In this document: one piece after another, positions 53,769 to 64,000 of the stretch
How positions within the stretch are numbered: position 1 is the first letter of the stretch
Layout: each line of letters opens with the position of its first letter
NCBI RefSeq assembly: GCF_014356525.2
Contig: NC_052511.1
Location: forward strand, 32,142,689-32,206,688
Reading direction: 5' to 3'
Length of the DNA stretch: 64,000 nt
Source of the DNA: Nilaparvata lugens
Taxonomy: Eukaryota > Arthropoda > Insecta > Hemiptera > Delphacidae
Notes under the pieces: model-generated
Told to the model about the DNA's origin: nothing
What the model saw: the letters and a program-made list of their open reading frames with translations, nothing else
Databases searched by the model: none
Made by a program: the position numbers and the translations under genes

Positions 53769-56352
53769 GAAAGGAAAAGTAGCATAAGTCATATTTTTTT
53801 CAATAATGGTGTTATCACTGTTACAGATTCCTAAACCTTCATTCTGTTTGAAGGAAACGTGAACCAAGTCAAAACAACAGTGTCAATACTTGATACAGAT
53901 GGCTGTGAAAAAAATTAAGAAATGAAACAGCTGATTCTTGACAAGCAAAAGTGGCTCAAGTCTGACTTACTTCACTTTTCCTTCAATTTGGTTGGTACAA
54001 CTTTGTTTCCGTCCGATTTTGTTGGTGTTTTGAAGGATTGAATGCTACATTTCGATTACTTTTTCGAAACAACAGCAGCACTGATGACACTTCGGATGAT
54101 GAACCACCACTTTGAATAATAGGCCTATTATCAATCAAAATAAATCTCGGAAACGCAAGAGGCAGGTCAATAAGAAAACACAACGCAAGTTGAGCCGGAA
54201 CACAGGTCAGCAATACTTCACTTCTAAAAGGAAAAAAGTTAAAAAGATACATTTTTAAACAAGCCCTGTGAATTTAGATTAAAATGCAGTGAAGAAATTA
54301 CAGAAGAGCAAAGAAAATGTATATTTGAGAGTTTTCATGGGATGGGGAGTTTTCAAGCTCAAAATGCTTATCTTACTGGTTTGTGTCAGCGATCTTCTCC
54401 AAAAGTACATAGAGTTAGAGATGGCAGTCGAGGTTTAAAAAGTTCAACTGTTAAGTATTATCTGCAGCTGCCAGAAAAGAACATTAATGTTTGCAACGAG
54501 TATTTCAAACAAACATTCATGGTTTCAGATGGAAGGATTTTCAGGGCTCTGAAGAAAGTTCGGGATGGTAAAGAGCCAGGAAATGATATGAGGGGGAAAC
54601 AACCTTCAAAGAACAAAATTGAAGAATCTCGATTGGATATTGTTCGGAAACACATTGAATCCTTCCCTTCAAATGAGTCCCATTATACAAGAGCCCATAA
54701 TCCCAACAAAAAATACCTTTCAGAAAGTCTCAACATTATACAAATGTATACTTTATACAAGGAGCAGTGTTTTGTCATAAATGCTAAACCAGTGAGTAAA
54801 TCAATTTATCGTCGAGTGTTTAATTATGATTTTAATCTAAGTTTTCACCCTCCTCGTAAGGACACTTGTGTAAAATGCGACATTTTCAAGATGAAATTAG
54901 AAGTATGCAGAGATACAGAAGAGAAAAAACTCTGGTAATGAGCCATGAGTTGCATCTTCGTAGAGCAGATCTTGCTAGGCAAAAAATTAAAGATTGTAAG
55001 GAGGAATGCCAGACAAATCCTACAATGTATGCTTTCTCCTTTGATCTGCAAAAAGCTTTGCCATTCCCGATTTTTACTTGTTCTACCGCTTACTACAAAC
55101 GGAACATGTACGTCTATAATTTAGGTTTATGATCTATCCACAGATTCTGGATATATGTATGTCTGGAATGAAGTCATCGCTTCAAGAGGCTCCCAGGAAG
55201 TTGCTTCATGTATGATTGAACATTTGAAAAACAGAACATCAACCAATCAGATTGATCATGTTGTGATGTTCAGTGATAGTTGTGGCGGGCAAAATCGCAA
55301 TATAAAAATGTCTCTTGCAATAATGCAACACATTCAACGTTCGGAGAGCACAATAAAGACCTTTGACCACAAATTTATGGTCAGTGGCCACTCTTTCCTC
55401 CCCAATGATGCGGACTTTGGTGTTGTGGAACGCTTCGCCAAGGGAAAAACAATCTATGTCCCTGAGGAATGGTATAACACCATCATTCAATCAAAAAGAA
55501 AAAACCATTCATAGTAAAAGTTATGGACCAGTCAGAGATATTCTCTACAAGCTCACTGGAAAAGTCTATAACAAGAAGGAAAATAAATGAACATAATGAG
55601 AAAGTTTGTTGGTTCAAAATACAGTGGCTAAGGTATGTCAAGGAGGAACCTTTCAAGATATTCTACAAAGAATCCCTGAATGATGACTTGCCCTTTCTCA
55701 CATTGGACATAACACCATCAAAGAGAGGTAAACGTATAGCAAACCTGAGTAGTGTACTTAAGGGGCCACTTTATAGCTGACCACGAAGCCTCACAGTTTC
55801 GAAGAAGAGAGATATGATGGACTTGCTCCAGTTCATCCCACCTGTTCACCATGAATTTTTCAACTCCTTATCTGATGGAAGTCATAATGATGACAACCCA
55901 ATAGTAAATCGAGAGTCAGAGGAAGAAGATGCTTAAAATAATAATATAAACATAAGAAAACCCTGAAATGATTTTGATTTTCCCTTTTTTATGTAGGCAA
56001 GTGTTTTTTATATTTTTTCTATGATATTATTCAATATTTTCAAAAAATCTTGATAAAAAATTCAGGTTTAAAATGAAGTATTGCTCTTATTTACTTAATG
56101 AAGTATTTCATTCATATTTTTTTTAAGCAAAAGTGGCATAAGTCAACATTTTACCTAATTTTGTTAATTTAATTAAGTTATTTTTTTTCCAATTGCAATG
56201 GAAATAGACCTTAACAGACAGGCCAATATTTTCTCTACTTGAAGATATGAACAAAAAAGATTTTTTTCTGTCCCAGATTTATGGTATCATTTCTAATGAA
56301 TGTCTTAATTTCTCAAAACTAAGTAAAAGTGACTTATGCAACTTTTCCTTTC
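53769..56352 (+). mobile_element. 2.58-kb inverted-end element with DUF7869-type gene
   Basis: Left end GAAAGGAAAAGTAGCATAAGTCA (53769-53791). The reverse complement of 56330-56352 is the same with one mismatch (A to T). The same motif recurs inside near both ends: GCAAAAGTGGCTCAAGTC (53945) and GCAAAAGTGGCATAAGTCA (56127). It encloses the DUF7869-type coding region. I could not define a target duplication; the flanks CCAT and AGAG do not match. Confidence 0.6.
54118..55936 (+). pseudogene. DUF7869-type transposase-like protein, lineage 4
   Basis: Order matches lineage 3: basic 'SRKRKRQVNKKTQRKLSRN', 'PCEFRLKCSEEITEEQRK', 'FKQTFMVSDGRIFRALKK', 'FPSNESHYTRAHNPNKKYLS' and 'HPPRKDTCVKCDIFK'. 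After a frameshift come 'FSFDLQKALPFPIFTCSTA' (first Asp), 'HVVMFSDSCGGQNRNIKM' (second Asp), and 'SGHSFLPNDADFGVVERF' (Glu, 51 residues after the second Asp). The C-terminal part ends 'DLLQFIPPVHHEFFNSL'. About six frameshifts or stops (near 54270, 54935, 55130, 55512, 55600, 55780) break it. Overall length matches lineage 3 without its repeat leader. Confidence 0.7.
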
Positions 56353-57477
56353 AGAGGCTCATTTATTCTCTTTGGTATTCAATGAGTGCTGCAACTGTGA
56401 TACAAAATCAACAGTTGAATATACATTGAAGGAATAATCCTTCTAAATATGTTTTTTGATTATAAGAATGCAATAATTTTAAAATAAAATAGACTGATAC
56501 CCATGGCGGACAGCAGATGATGAGTGACGGCCATCCTAAGTTGGTATGTTGAGTGAAGTCACAGCCATCCAGAGTAAATTAGGTTGACAGCAGTCAGTGT
56601 CATCCATTGGCTTTTTGACGATAGAAGTTGAAAGCTTTGTAGAATTGACACAGGCAGGCTTGAGATTTGAGATTGATTGCAGCCATCGATAATGTTTAAC
56701 CCAATGTCGGCCTATATCTGACTCCATGAGAATGTGGCCTCAGGTCACATCCTAGTAGAAGTGCTTTCAGGTCTAAAGGCCGACAAAAATCTGTAAGGGA
56801 GAAATATGTACATTTGCTTCAACTCAGACTAAGGTTTTTGATGTAGATGTAATGGAATAATTTGTATAATATAATTAGTTACAACTATGCCATAAGTTAG
56901 TACGAGAATAAAAACAAATTTCTATAGGCAGCGTCAAAATCCTCGGTTGCGAATCCAGTTTTACATAGACTCAATTATTTTCTATGATCGTCCACAATCT
57001 TGATAAATTATCGAATCATCTTTAGATGATCAAAAATGCATTTTTGTTTTTAAATAGTCACAATTTAATATGTAAAGTACCAGAAATTGAAGGTGAAATT
57101 AGTTAAGGCCTATAAGACCCGGTTTCAAGGACACGTTTTCAATATTAATGAATCATTAAATCTATAGGTTTACTAGTCCATTAGATAATTCGTGTCCTAG
57201 AAAACGGGCCTATTTGAAATAAAATTAATTTTAGCAACTCATTAGTTTAGCTGAGTAGTGATCTAGTGATGGTGAAATTATCTACAGAGTTATAAAAAGT
57301 CATGAAGTGAACGCATTGTTTGTGTATTACAATAATCAATTGAAGTTATAAAATCATTACGGCTTTATTATTAAAATACAAACCTGATGATACAACAGAA
57401 TATATTTCCTATATTCCAATTCATTTTCATGTTGCCTATTCTTCCAATTTACTTTGATTAATTGTGTTTTAATAAGA
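56353..57477. other. no recognisable gene
   Basis: AT-rich; short frames on both strands without motifs. The minus-strand frame at 56536-56727 has no recognisable domain. Confidence 0.45.
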
Positions 57478-58030
57478 GCTGTGAATTAAAGGTGGAGCTG
57501 GCAATTTTGCTTTTACACTAGAAATTTCAGATCCGCGCATTAACAATAGATGTTTTCTTCTTTGAGTTTTCAGCAAGAGTTCAGCTAATAATAAGCAATT
57601 AGTAATATAATCTCCTTCCACTAAAAAGAATGTCAAAATCTACTCACAATCTCCAACCAACAAAATTGAAGTTTTCCAGATGTGTATTCGCTCTTAAATA
57701 GGGTGATGAGCCACCTGCCTCCCGCCTTGTTGGCCAAATCCTCTCTCATCAGCTTCACGCTCTTCTTGAAAAGAGCGAGAAGCCGCTCCCTTGGTTCCAT
57801 CACTCTTCATTTGCTTGTATTGTATAACCTGAGAAAAACAATAGTTATCATGATAATAATATAATACTACTATCAAAAACAAAAATAAATGTACTGAAAA
57901 GCTTGCAAAACCAACGTTTTCTTGCAGGCTAAAGCCTTGTGTATACCAATGCGATTCGAATAACAGCACCGGCAATATTTCAACCATTTAACAGTCATCA
58001 GTCCAATGCTATTAAAACAATGACTTAATT
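57478..58030 (-). repeat. paralogous segment with exon-like minus-strand frame, copy 1
   Basis: Homologous to 61415-61960 (shared strings include GCAATTTTGCTTTTACACTA, CTACTCACAATCTCCAACCA and AATAGTTATCATGAT). On the minus strand an acceptor-like TTTTTCTCAG precedes GTTATACAATAC. One frame then reads 'ERLLALFKKSVKLMREDLAN' and 'KAGGRWLI', which is shared with copy 2 as 'LLKKGIKPMREDVANKAKGR'. This suggests a duplicated internal exon of an unrecognised gene. Each copy differs by indels, so coding status is uncertain. Confidence 0.5.
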
Positions 58031-59177
58031 TTCAATATTCCAATATAAATTGTTATTTTGAGTAAGGAATGTTCATTCAGACTGAATCATACTATAATAA
58101 TTATTTCCAAACCTGAGGATACAACAGAATGACTATACTTCCAATTCACTATTGATTAAATCTGTTTTGTTGGGCTGTTCAAGCTCCGGAATTTTAATTT
58201 GGCTCTAAATTGCAGAAGTAAATCTTTTCTTGATGAGGAAGAGAGGAAAAGCATTCATAATCAATACATTAAGGAAAAGATGATCTACAGGCAGGAGGTG
58301 GACCTTGAGAAACGGGAGGCAAACATTAGTTCAATCAATCAGGCCAATAATAAATGTAAGGCTGCTTGGGACCTTGTAAGAAGTATTTCAGGACCTAGCA
58401 AGCAAAGTTTGAAGCCCAGAGTAAATCAGTGATTCATCAGGGTGAGCCCTGATAAATTCAATAATTTCCTGATACAGGAGGTGGGAAAAATTGTCAGTGC
58501 CCTACCAGAAATAGACAGATCACAGGTAGCTGCTGGCAGATTCTTTCAGCAACCCAGAGATGGGACCGAAGTAATGAAGGAATGGGAACCAGTAACACCA
58601 GAGGACATTATTCAAATGGTGAGTCACTTCAGAAATAAAAAGAATGCAGATATCTATGGTATGTCAGTTGACCTGTTGAAATCTATTATTGATGTCATTG
58701 CCCACCCTCTTAGTGTGGTGTTGAATGCATACCTTGGCAAAGGATATATCCCCACAGCCCTAAAACTGGCTATAACAGTGCCTATCTTCAAAAAAGGGGT
58801 GATCCTATAGCCCTGAAAAGCTACAGACCAATTTTAATTATTCACGCACTGGCCAAGATCTTTGAAGCCTTTATGAAGATTCAACTAATGGACTACTTTT
58901 TGAGAGCTATAACCTATTTTCAAGTGTGCAGCATGGATTTTGGCGCGGTAAATCAACAGTCACAGCTTTTTCCAAGCTGGTAGGTGACATCCTAGATGTG
59001 CTGGTAGATGACATCCTAGATGTTCTTTTGAAGAGGGGGACTCAGTGGCACTGGCTCTGGCAGACCTGAATGTGTCCCGCATGATATTCTGCTGGAAAAA
59101 CTTGCAACATATGGAGTCGAAGGTCGGGTCCTTGCCACCCTTGGATCCTACCTGACTGACAGAAGGCAGATCCTTTT

Positions 59178-59189
59178 GCTGGAGGGAGT
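59178..59189. repeat. 12-bp target duplication, left (GCTGGAGGGAGT)
   Basis: GCTGGAGGGAGT at 59178-59189 and again at 60312-60323. The LINE reading frame jumps from before the first to after the second. Confidence 0.85.
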
Positions 59190-60311
59190 TATTGTTTATT
59201 GTTTTTGAAGGGACAGATTCAAGGATCCAAAGGTTCAAAGAACCCCACAAATCAACCGAAGCTTATTGTGTTCCCAAGTAGTATGTTAGTTAGGCGAACC
59301 AATTACAAGAACCAGGAGTTTTTCCCTATACTAATATCCCATTCATCACCTGGTTGCTTGTTGTAATCCAGTGTAATATGCTTGGCAGTCTCTTCAGAAT
59401 GATTAGTCCTCGTGACCTTCATGAGTTCCACTCCTGGCCTTCATTGAGTGATGGTCTTCCTACCACTGAGGAAGGGGTGGCCAAGTTCTTCAAGGGCGCA
59501 CGGCCACCCTTGACTCAGCCTCTTGACCTACATTTGTGCCTGGAGTTTTACCCATCTCTGGTCTCTTGGGTTTTTGTTTTTGCCCCTCCAAAACTCTGCA
59601 AGGTCAAAAGCTTCACCTCTCCCAAGAAGTTTTGCCTGAATGGCCGCCCTTCTTTGAGCAGTGGTGAGTTTTGGCCTCTCCATCCACAAACTCATGACCT
59701 ACGTGAGTTCCACTCCTGGCCTTTTTGTAGGTCCTTCCGCTGAGAGAGGGGACGCCAAACTGCCTCTAGGGCGCCCGGCCACTCTCGACTCAGCCTCTTG
59801 ACCCACATTTGTGCCTGGAGTTTCACCCATCTCTGGTCTCTTGGGATTTTCTTTTTGCCCCTCCGAAACACTGCAGGGTCAAAAGCCTCACCTCTCCCAA
59901 GAAGTTTTGCATGAATGGCCGCCCTTCTCTGAGCAGTGGTGAGTTTTGGCCTCTCCACCCACAAACTCGTGACCTACATGAGTTCCACTTCTTTGTAGGT
60001 CCTTCCGCTGAAGGAGGGATCACCAAATTGTCTCTAGGGCACCTGGTTACCATCGACTTAGCTTCTTGACCTACATTTGTGCCTGGAGTTTCACCCATCT
60101 CTAGTCTCTTGGGTTTTTCTTTTTGCCCCTCCGAAACTGCCCTGATGGGGCAGATCTCGTGGGTTTAAAGGCAAGGCAACTTCTGGAGTTGCCTTGGGTA
60201 CGTCCCTTTTAGTCGCCTCCTATGACAAGCAGGGATACTATGGGTGAATTCTGGTTTTCAACACATTCTTGAGTACGATGTTCGAATCAAAGCTCCCCCA
60301 ACCCACAGAGG
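59190..60311. mobile_element. 1.12-kb insertion inside the LINE, SINE-like
   Basis: Bounded by the 12-bp duplication, a length typical of target-primed insertion. Contains a 290-bp tandem repeat and, near 60200-60250, AGTCGCCTCCTATGACAAGC followed by AGGGATACTATGGGTG. This resembles a conserved stretch that I remember from widespread metazoan SINEs. No protein is encoded; frames of 86-129 codons on both strands follow the repeat units. Confidence 0.55.
59400..60150. repeat. approx. 290-bp tandem repeat, 2.6 copies
   Basis: GTGACCTTCATGAGTTCCAC… recurs at about 59410, 59695 and 59970. Each unit has CACTCAGCCTCTTGACC-like, TGCCTGGAGTTT(C/T)ACCCAT, TTTTTGCCCCTCC and AAGAAGTTTTGC blocks. Copies differ by several substitutions and a deletion in the third. 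Confidence 0.85.
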
Positions 60312-61414
60312 GCTGGAGGGAGTCAACTCAGGTCCACTGGAGGTTCATAATGAGGTGCCACAAGCCACAAGGATCAGTGATTGGACCCCTCCTTTTTCTT
60401 ATAATGGTCAATGATCTTGGTTTGCTGAGAGGCATCCTATTGTTTGCTGACGACACCACTATCTTAGCTAGAGGGAGATTACTAGTGTTGGCACAGAGGG
60501 CGGCTGCAGATATTTTTGGACAAGCCAAAAAGTGGTTCACCAATAATAAGCTGAGTCTAAATGAAGACAAGAGACTATCTGTAGCCTTGGTACAAACCAG
60601 CTCATCAATCGGACTGAGGTAGAGCTACTAGGATTCACACTGGATTCAAGACTCACCTGGGGTAGCCACACTAACAAGCTTTGTCTGAAGCTATCCACGG
60701 TAATATTTCTACTCAGGTATCTAAAGCATCTTATTTCTAGGAAGCATCTTATTAAGGTGTTTTTGCCTTGTTCCACAGCCATATTATTTATGGGCTGCAG
60801 AGGTGGGGACATGCGCCCGGATGTGATGATGTGCTTCTTCAACAGAAAAAGGCATTGAGAATTTTAGACTCAGAAGGATACCTTGATCACTGTCGGCCGA
60901 TCTTCATCTGGATATCTATATGGTGTTCAACCAGTACATTCTGCCCTTGTTGCTACACATAAAAAGTCATTATCAATCAATGAAAAGAAGAGACGATAAG
61001 CATTCTTATAATACAATAGGAAAAGCTAAAATTGATGTAGGCCTACCCTTCTGCAGATTGAACAAGAAAAGAGACTGTTTCCCTGTAATGGAACAGAAGA
61101 TCTTCAACGCGCTGCCAGACATGGTGAGGGATCTGGATGACAGAAGTTTTGGTGCAAGGATTAGAGCTTGGCTGCATGGGATGCCATTCTACTCTGTGGC
61201 TGAATACTTTGAAGCCGACCAGTCTTAAATTTAATACAAGTGATACAGAATCCGTCCGACCATCTCGATCTGTTGTTAAGCTTTAAAAACATTAATGTTT
61301 GTGTAAAAATTTTATAATCAACGACGACCAAATTAGGTCTGGATTCAAAGAGACGCCGTCCATCCAGGAAGCTGGTCAATGATGAAGGACAGAAGTATGA
61401 GTATGTATAAGTAT

Positions 61415-61960
61415 AGCTGTGAATTAAATGTGGAGTTGGCAATTTTGCTTTTACACTAGAAATTTCAGATCTGCGAATGCACAATTAGATTATTTTTTTC
61501 TTTGAATTTTCAGCCAGAACTCAGCTAATAATAAGCAATTAGTAATATTTGTATCACCATCACCACTAAAAGGAATGCCAAATCTACTCACAATCTCCAA
61601 CCAATAAAATTGATGGTGATGATTTGAGATTTCATCCAGGTTTGAGAGGGTGATCTGCCTTTCGCCTTGTTGGCCACATCTTCCCTCATTGGCTTGATGC
61701 CCTTCTTCAACAGCGAGAAGCTGCTCCTTTGTTTCAGTTCGCTCGCACTTTCATGTTCTTGTATAACCTGACAAACAAACAATAGTTATCATGATCATAG
61801 TATAATACTTCTATCAAAAACAAAATTAAAATTAATAGGCCTATATTTCTGGAGACTAAAGCCTTTTGAACACCACTGCGATTCACAAGACAGCAAAGGC
61901 AAGATTTCAATTACTTATCAGTCAACAGTCCAGTGTTATGACCATATGACTTCATTTCCA
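61415..61960 (-). repeat. paralogous segment with exon-like minus-strand frame, copy 2
   Basis: Partner of 57478-58030. The minus-strand frame after TTTGTTTGTCAG reads 'ELKQRSSFSLLKKGIKPMRE' and 'DVANKAKGRSPSQTW' (61588-61782). Confidence 0.5.
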
Positions 61961-62626
61961 GTATGCATAGTTATGTAAAGTTAGGACAAAATTCTCGCCG
62001 GTGAGTCCCCCCTGTTATCTCAGTTATTATTGAAGATATTGACTCATTTTTTTTAATGAAAGAGGAAGAAAAAATAAAGCACGCTAGCCTATTTTGATAA
62101 AATTTAATTCGATTTTAATATTGGAAATAGCTGTTTCAAAACTAACCTTTTTTAAAGAAAGGACGATTCTAAATAGCCTAACTATATTTGTATCTCAACT
62201 ATTTTTAAAGATATCGACTCAATTTTTTTAAAATAGAAGAAGAAAAAAAGGTGTCGGTTTTATAAATTTTATCTTCAAAGACTAATTAAAACATTAAAAA
62301 AACCAGTCTGAATTTCAGGGGCCTATTTCACAAAGGTACAAGTATTGTTACCAACCATGGTTACGAACAAGTACTTGTAGTTACAAGTTTACAAGTACTC
62401 ACGTTTTACAAAAATTTATGATCTACAAGTTTACAATTTTACAAGTCTACAAGTACTTCAATAGTAAATATAACCTATTTTCATGATTATTTCCTTTTTT
62501 CATCCTTTATAAAGGTTACTTGTACTTTTCAATAATTACTTTGAAAATATTTGAAAGCAATATAATGTTTTTTGTACAGTCTACTTCATTTATTGTTGAA
62601 TTTGTAACCTACACAGTATGTACTCT
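61961..62626. other. no recognisable gene
   Basis: AT-rich. ACAAGT(A/T) elements cluster at 62336-62460 (TTACAAGTACTC, CTACAAGTTTACAA) without regular spacing. Confidence 0.5.
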
Positions 62627-62715
62627 GTATATATATAGTAAATGTACTATATAATATATAGTATTACTATATAGTATTGTATACTATATATACTGTGTAC
62701 TATATATACTATGGT
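62627..62715. repeat. AT-rich ACTATATA/TATAGTA palindromic repeat
   Basis: Interleaved TATATATAGTA and TACTATATA units that can fold back on themselves several ways. Confidence 0.8.
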
Positions 62716-62895
62716 ATTTATACTAAAGTAGACATAGCCTATGAGGTAACACATTAATAACTATTTTGGAAATTTATTAAATTTAATTTCCTGATGCATA
62801 TATTTCCAAAATAATGAATTTTAGAGGAATATAGGGCATTTTTGATTATTAGAAATATTTATTGAATATTTAGAATCATTTTAATGATCACTTGG

Positions 62896-63160
62896 GGATG
62901 TTTCACAGAGACAAGTTCTCACAGAGACAAGTAGTGTTTTTGAACGATATTAGTGTCACAGAGACAAGTTTCACAGGAGCAAGTATTTCTATAAATGGCA
63001 GTCTCACAGGAACAAGTTCCCACAGAGACAAGCAGTTTCATAGAGACAAGGTCTCCATCCAAAGTAGTAGCGCTATAAATGGCAGTCTCATAGAAGCAAG
63101 TTCCCACTGGAACAAGGTGTTTCACAGAAGCAAGGTCAGTGTCATAGAGACAAGGTAGCG
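62896..63160. repeat. degenerate CACAGAGACAAGT repeat
   Basis: CACAGAGACAAG or a close variant (CATAGAGACAAG, CACAGGAGCAAG, CATAGAAGCAAG) occurs about 13 times at irregular 12-40-base spacing. CTATAAATGGCAGTCTCA occurs twice, about 80 bases apart. The 88-codon frame here is translated repeat. Confidence 0.75.
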
Positions 63161-63714
63161 AATGTAGGAAGAAGTTAGGCGTGTTGCCTACATCTGAACT
63201 TGAAGGAACTCCATTATTTGTTCTAGTAAATTGAATGTCTGCTGTTTTTTAATCATGCAGGTATATGATTATGATTGAAGGTTTATCATATAAGATAGGG
63301 ATGGGTTGGTAACCTATTAGAATTAGATAGAAGATAACTTAAATAAATAAATAAATTGAGTTCTATGCAAATGTAATATATTTCTATCAAACTCCAAGAT
63401 AACTATTCCAATATATCTAATACGTATATATATAACCTTCGACCCGAAAGAATAATCAATATGAATATGAAATGGAATATATAAAAGCCAAATAGCCTAC
63501 CACTGACCTATTCATCACCGCTTCTAAAAAAGCACATGGCCAAAATGGTTTTTCATTATAATTCCTTCTTTCGTAATAAATTGTTTATGCTTTTGTACTC
63601 ATGAGCGAAGCTCGGTCCCCGATATTATGAGCTAATCATCTCTTCTTTTTCCGAGCTGCGGTCTCGAATTGTAAATTCAAATTGATATAATATTAACTTC
63701 AGACAGTCACAGAG
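63161..63714. other. no recognisable gene
   Basis: AT-rich; no frames or repeats that I can interpret. Confidence 0.5.
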
Positions 63715-63716
63715 TA

Positions 63717-63880
63717 AAGCTGCGTCAACACCAATAGATTCTATAGATTCTATTAGATTGAACATAACTTATCATACACATGATGAACATATGTGTTTTT
63801 CATGTGCCGTTCAATCTATAATAATCTGTGAGGATCAAGTTATTAACATTTTGTTAATAACTTTGGTGTAAACGCAGCTT
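63717..63880. mobile_element. small MITE with TA target duplication
   Basis: AAGCTGCGTCAACACCAA at the left pairs with TTTGGTGTAAACGCAGCTT at the right (inverted, two to three mismatches), with TA on each side (63715-63716, 63881-63882). It is 164 bp, with an internal inverted repeat (AGATTGAACATAA / TTCAATCTATAA). Non-coding; consistent with a Tc1/mariner-type MITE. Confidence 0.75.
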
Positions 63881-64000
63881 TAGATGCCAAGATTTATCAT
63901 GGCGTTCCGAGTTACGGATGATAATGTCAATGAAAAACTTCATTTTCCTCATGAAATCTTTCCCATAAAAAATTTAACAGCTTGTTGTTCAACAAGCGTC

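Larger units (their letters stand above)
58190..61228 (+). mobile_element. LINE ORF2 remnant, split by a 1.1-kb insertion
   Basis: Reads 'ISSINQANNKCKAAWDLVRS', 'MSPDKFNNFLIQEVG', 'AITVPIFKKG', 'SYRPILIIHALAKIFEAFM' (RT fingers), 'LTDRRQILLLEGV'-like, then the insertion. After it come 'PQGSVIGPLLFLIMVNDLG', the catalytic 'LLFADDTTILARG' (near 60440), 'KKWFTNNKLSLNEDK', 'QKKALRILDSEGYLDHCRP' and a C-terminal 'FNALPDMVRDLDDRSFGARI' to the stop at 61228. Multiple frameshifts. Same clade as the fragment at 24895-25672. It sits between the two paralogous segments (57478-58030, 61415-61960). Confidence 0.8.

Noticed and set aside
62336..62460. Cluster of ACAAGTA motifs as a regulatory array
   Set aside because: Spacing is irregular and the surrounding DNA is AT-rich; slippage explains it as well.
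62892..63158. 88-codon frame with HRDK repeats
   Set aside because: Follows the CACAGAGACAAG repeat; no independent coding evidence.
1..64000. tRNA, rRNA or spliceosomal RNA genes
   Set aside because: I looked for A/B-box pairs and conserved RNA cores by eye and saw nothing convincing; a covariance search would be needed to exclude them.

Overview
The window looks like a stretch of arthropod, most likely insect, nuclear genome. It is AT-rich, has spliced genes with GT-AG introns, and is packed with eukaryotic transposons. The mix of families suggests a hemipteran, possibly a planthopper; that is a guess from family content and not something the sequence proves. I see no rRNA, tRNA, CRISPR array or bacterial operon. 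The only protein-coding gene that reads through without a break is a seven-coding-exon gene for a DUF4806-type protein at 28283-31996. Almost everything else is transposon, transposon debris, satellite or an old viral insertion.

Layout. 0.4-3.3 kb: remains of a Gypsy-type LTR retroelement broken by a 5'-truncated LINE and bracketed by a 104-bp identical repeat. 3.7-11.3 kb: three copies of a Merlin-like (IS1016-related) DNA transposon, each carrying a captured hAT C-terminal domain. 11.4-14.5 kb: a LINE fragment with a fold-back and a longer LINE with ORF1 and endonuclease but no reverse transcriptase. 14.6-15.9 kb: first member of a transposase-like family with Y-[ST]-D-x-C-x-x-Q-N-x-N motifs (called the DUF7869-type family here; the name is from memory). 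16.8-24.7 kb: a Tigger/pogo element split by a 5.8-kb hAT element with a clean 8-bp target duplication. 24.9-25.7 kb: LINE tail. 26.9-32.5 kb: the DUF4806 gene and a fold-back behind it. 33.5-35.3 kb: Helitron-like and Mutator-like debris.

35.4-44.2 kb: a 2.64-kb segment present twice at about 99% identity, with a truncated minus-strand Gypsy-type gag-protease element exactly at the junction. The duplicated segment holds a broken DUF7869-type gene and what looks like an endogenous negative-strand RNA virus insertion (nucleoprotein-like then phosphoprotein-like, with an intergenic junction-like A-run). 45.2-51.5 kb: a 6.29-kb element with perfect 32-bp terminal inverted repeats, an ATAT target duplication, a DUF7869-type gene, and 23 copies of a 64-bp repeat in its first intron that carry the element's own terminal motif. 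52.7-56.4 kb: a pogo remnant followed by another DUF7869-type element with 23-bp inverted ends. 57.5-62 kb: a paralogous segment pair flanking a LINE that is itself split by a 1.1-kb insertion with a 12-bp target duplication. The last 2 kb are AT-rich repeats and a small MITE.

The most interesting theme is the DUF7869-type family. Four lineages in one window share a zinc-knuckle-like PxKDTCxxC motif and three spaced acidic residues, and two of them sit inside inverted terminal repeats. I infer that it is a DDE-type transposase family whose elements multiply their terminal motif internally.
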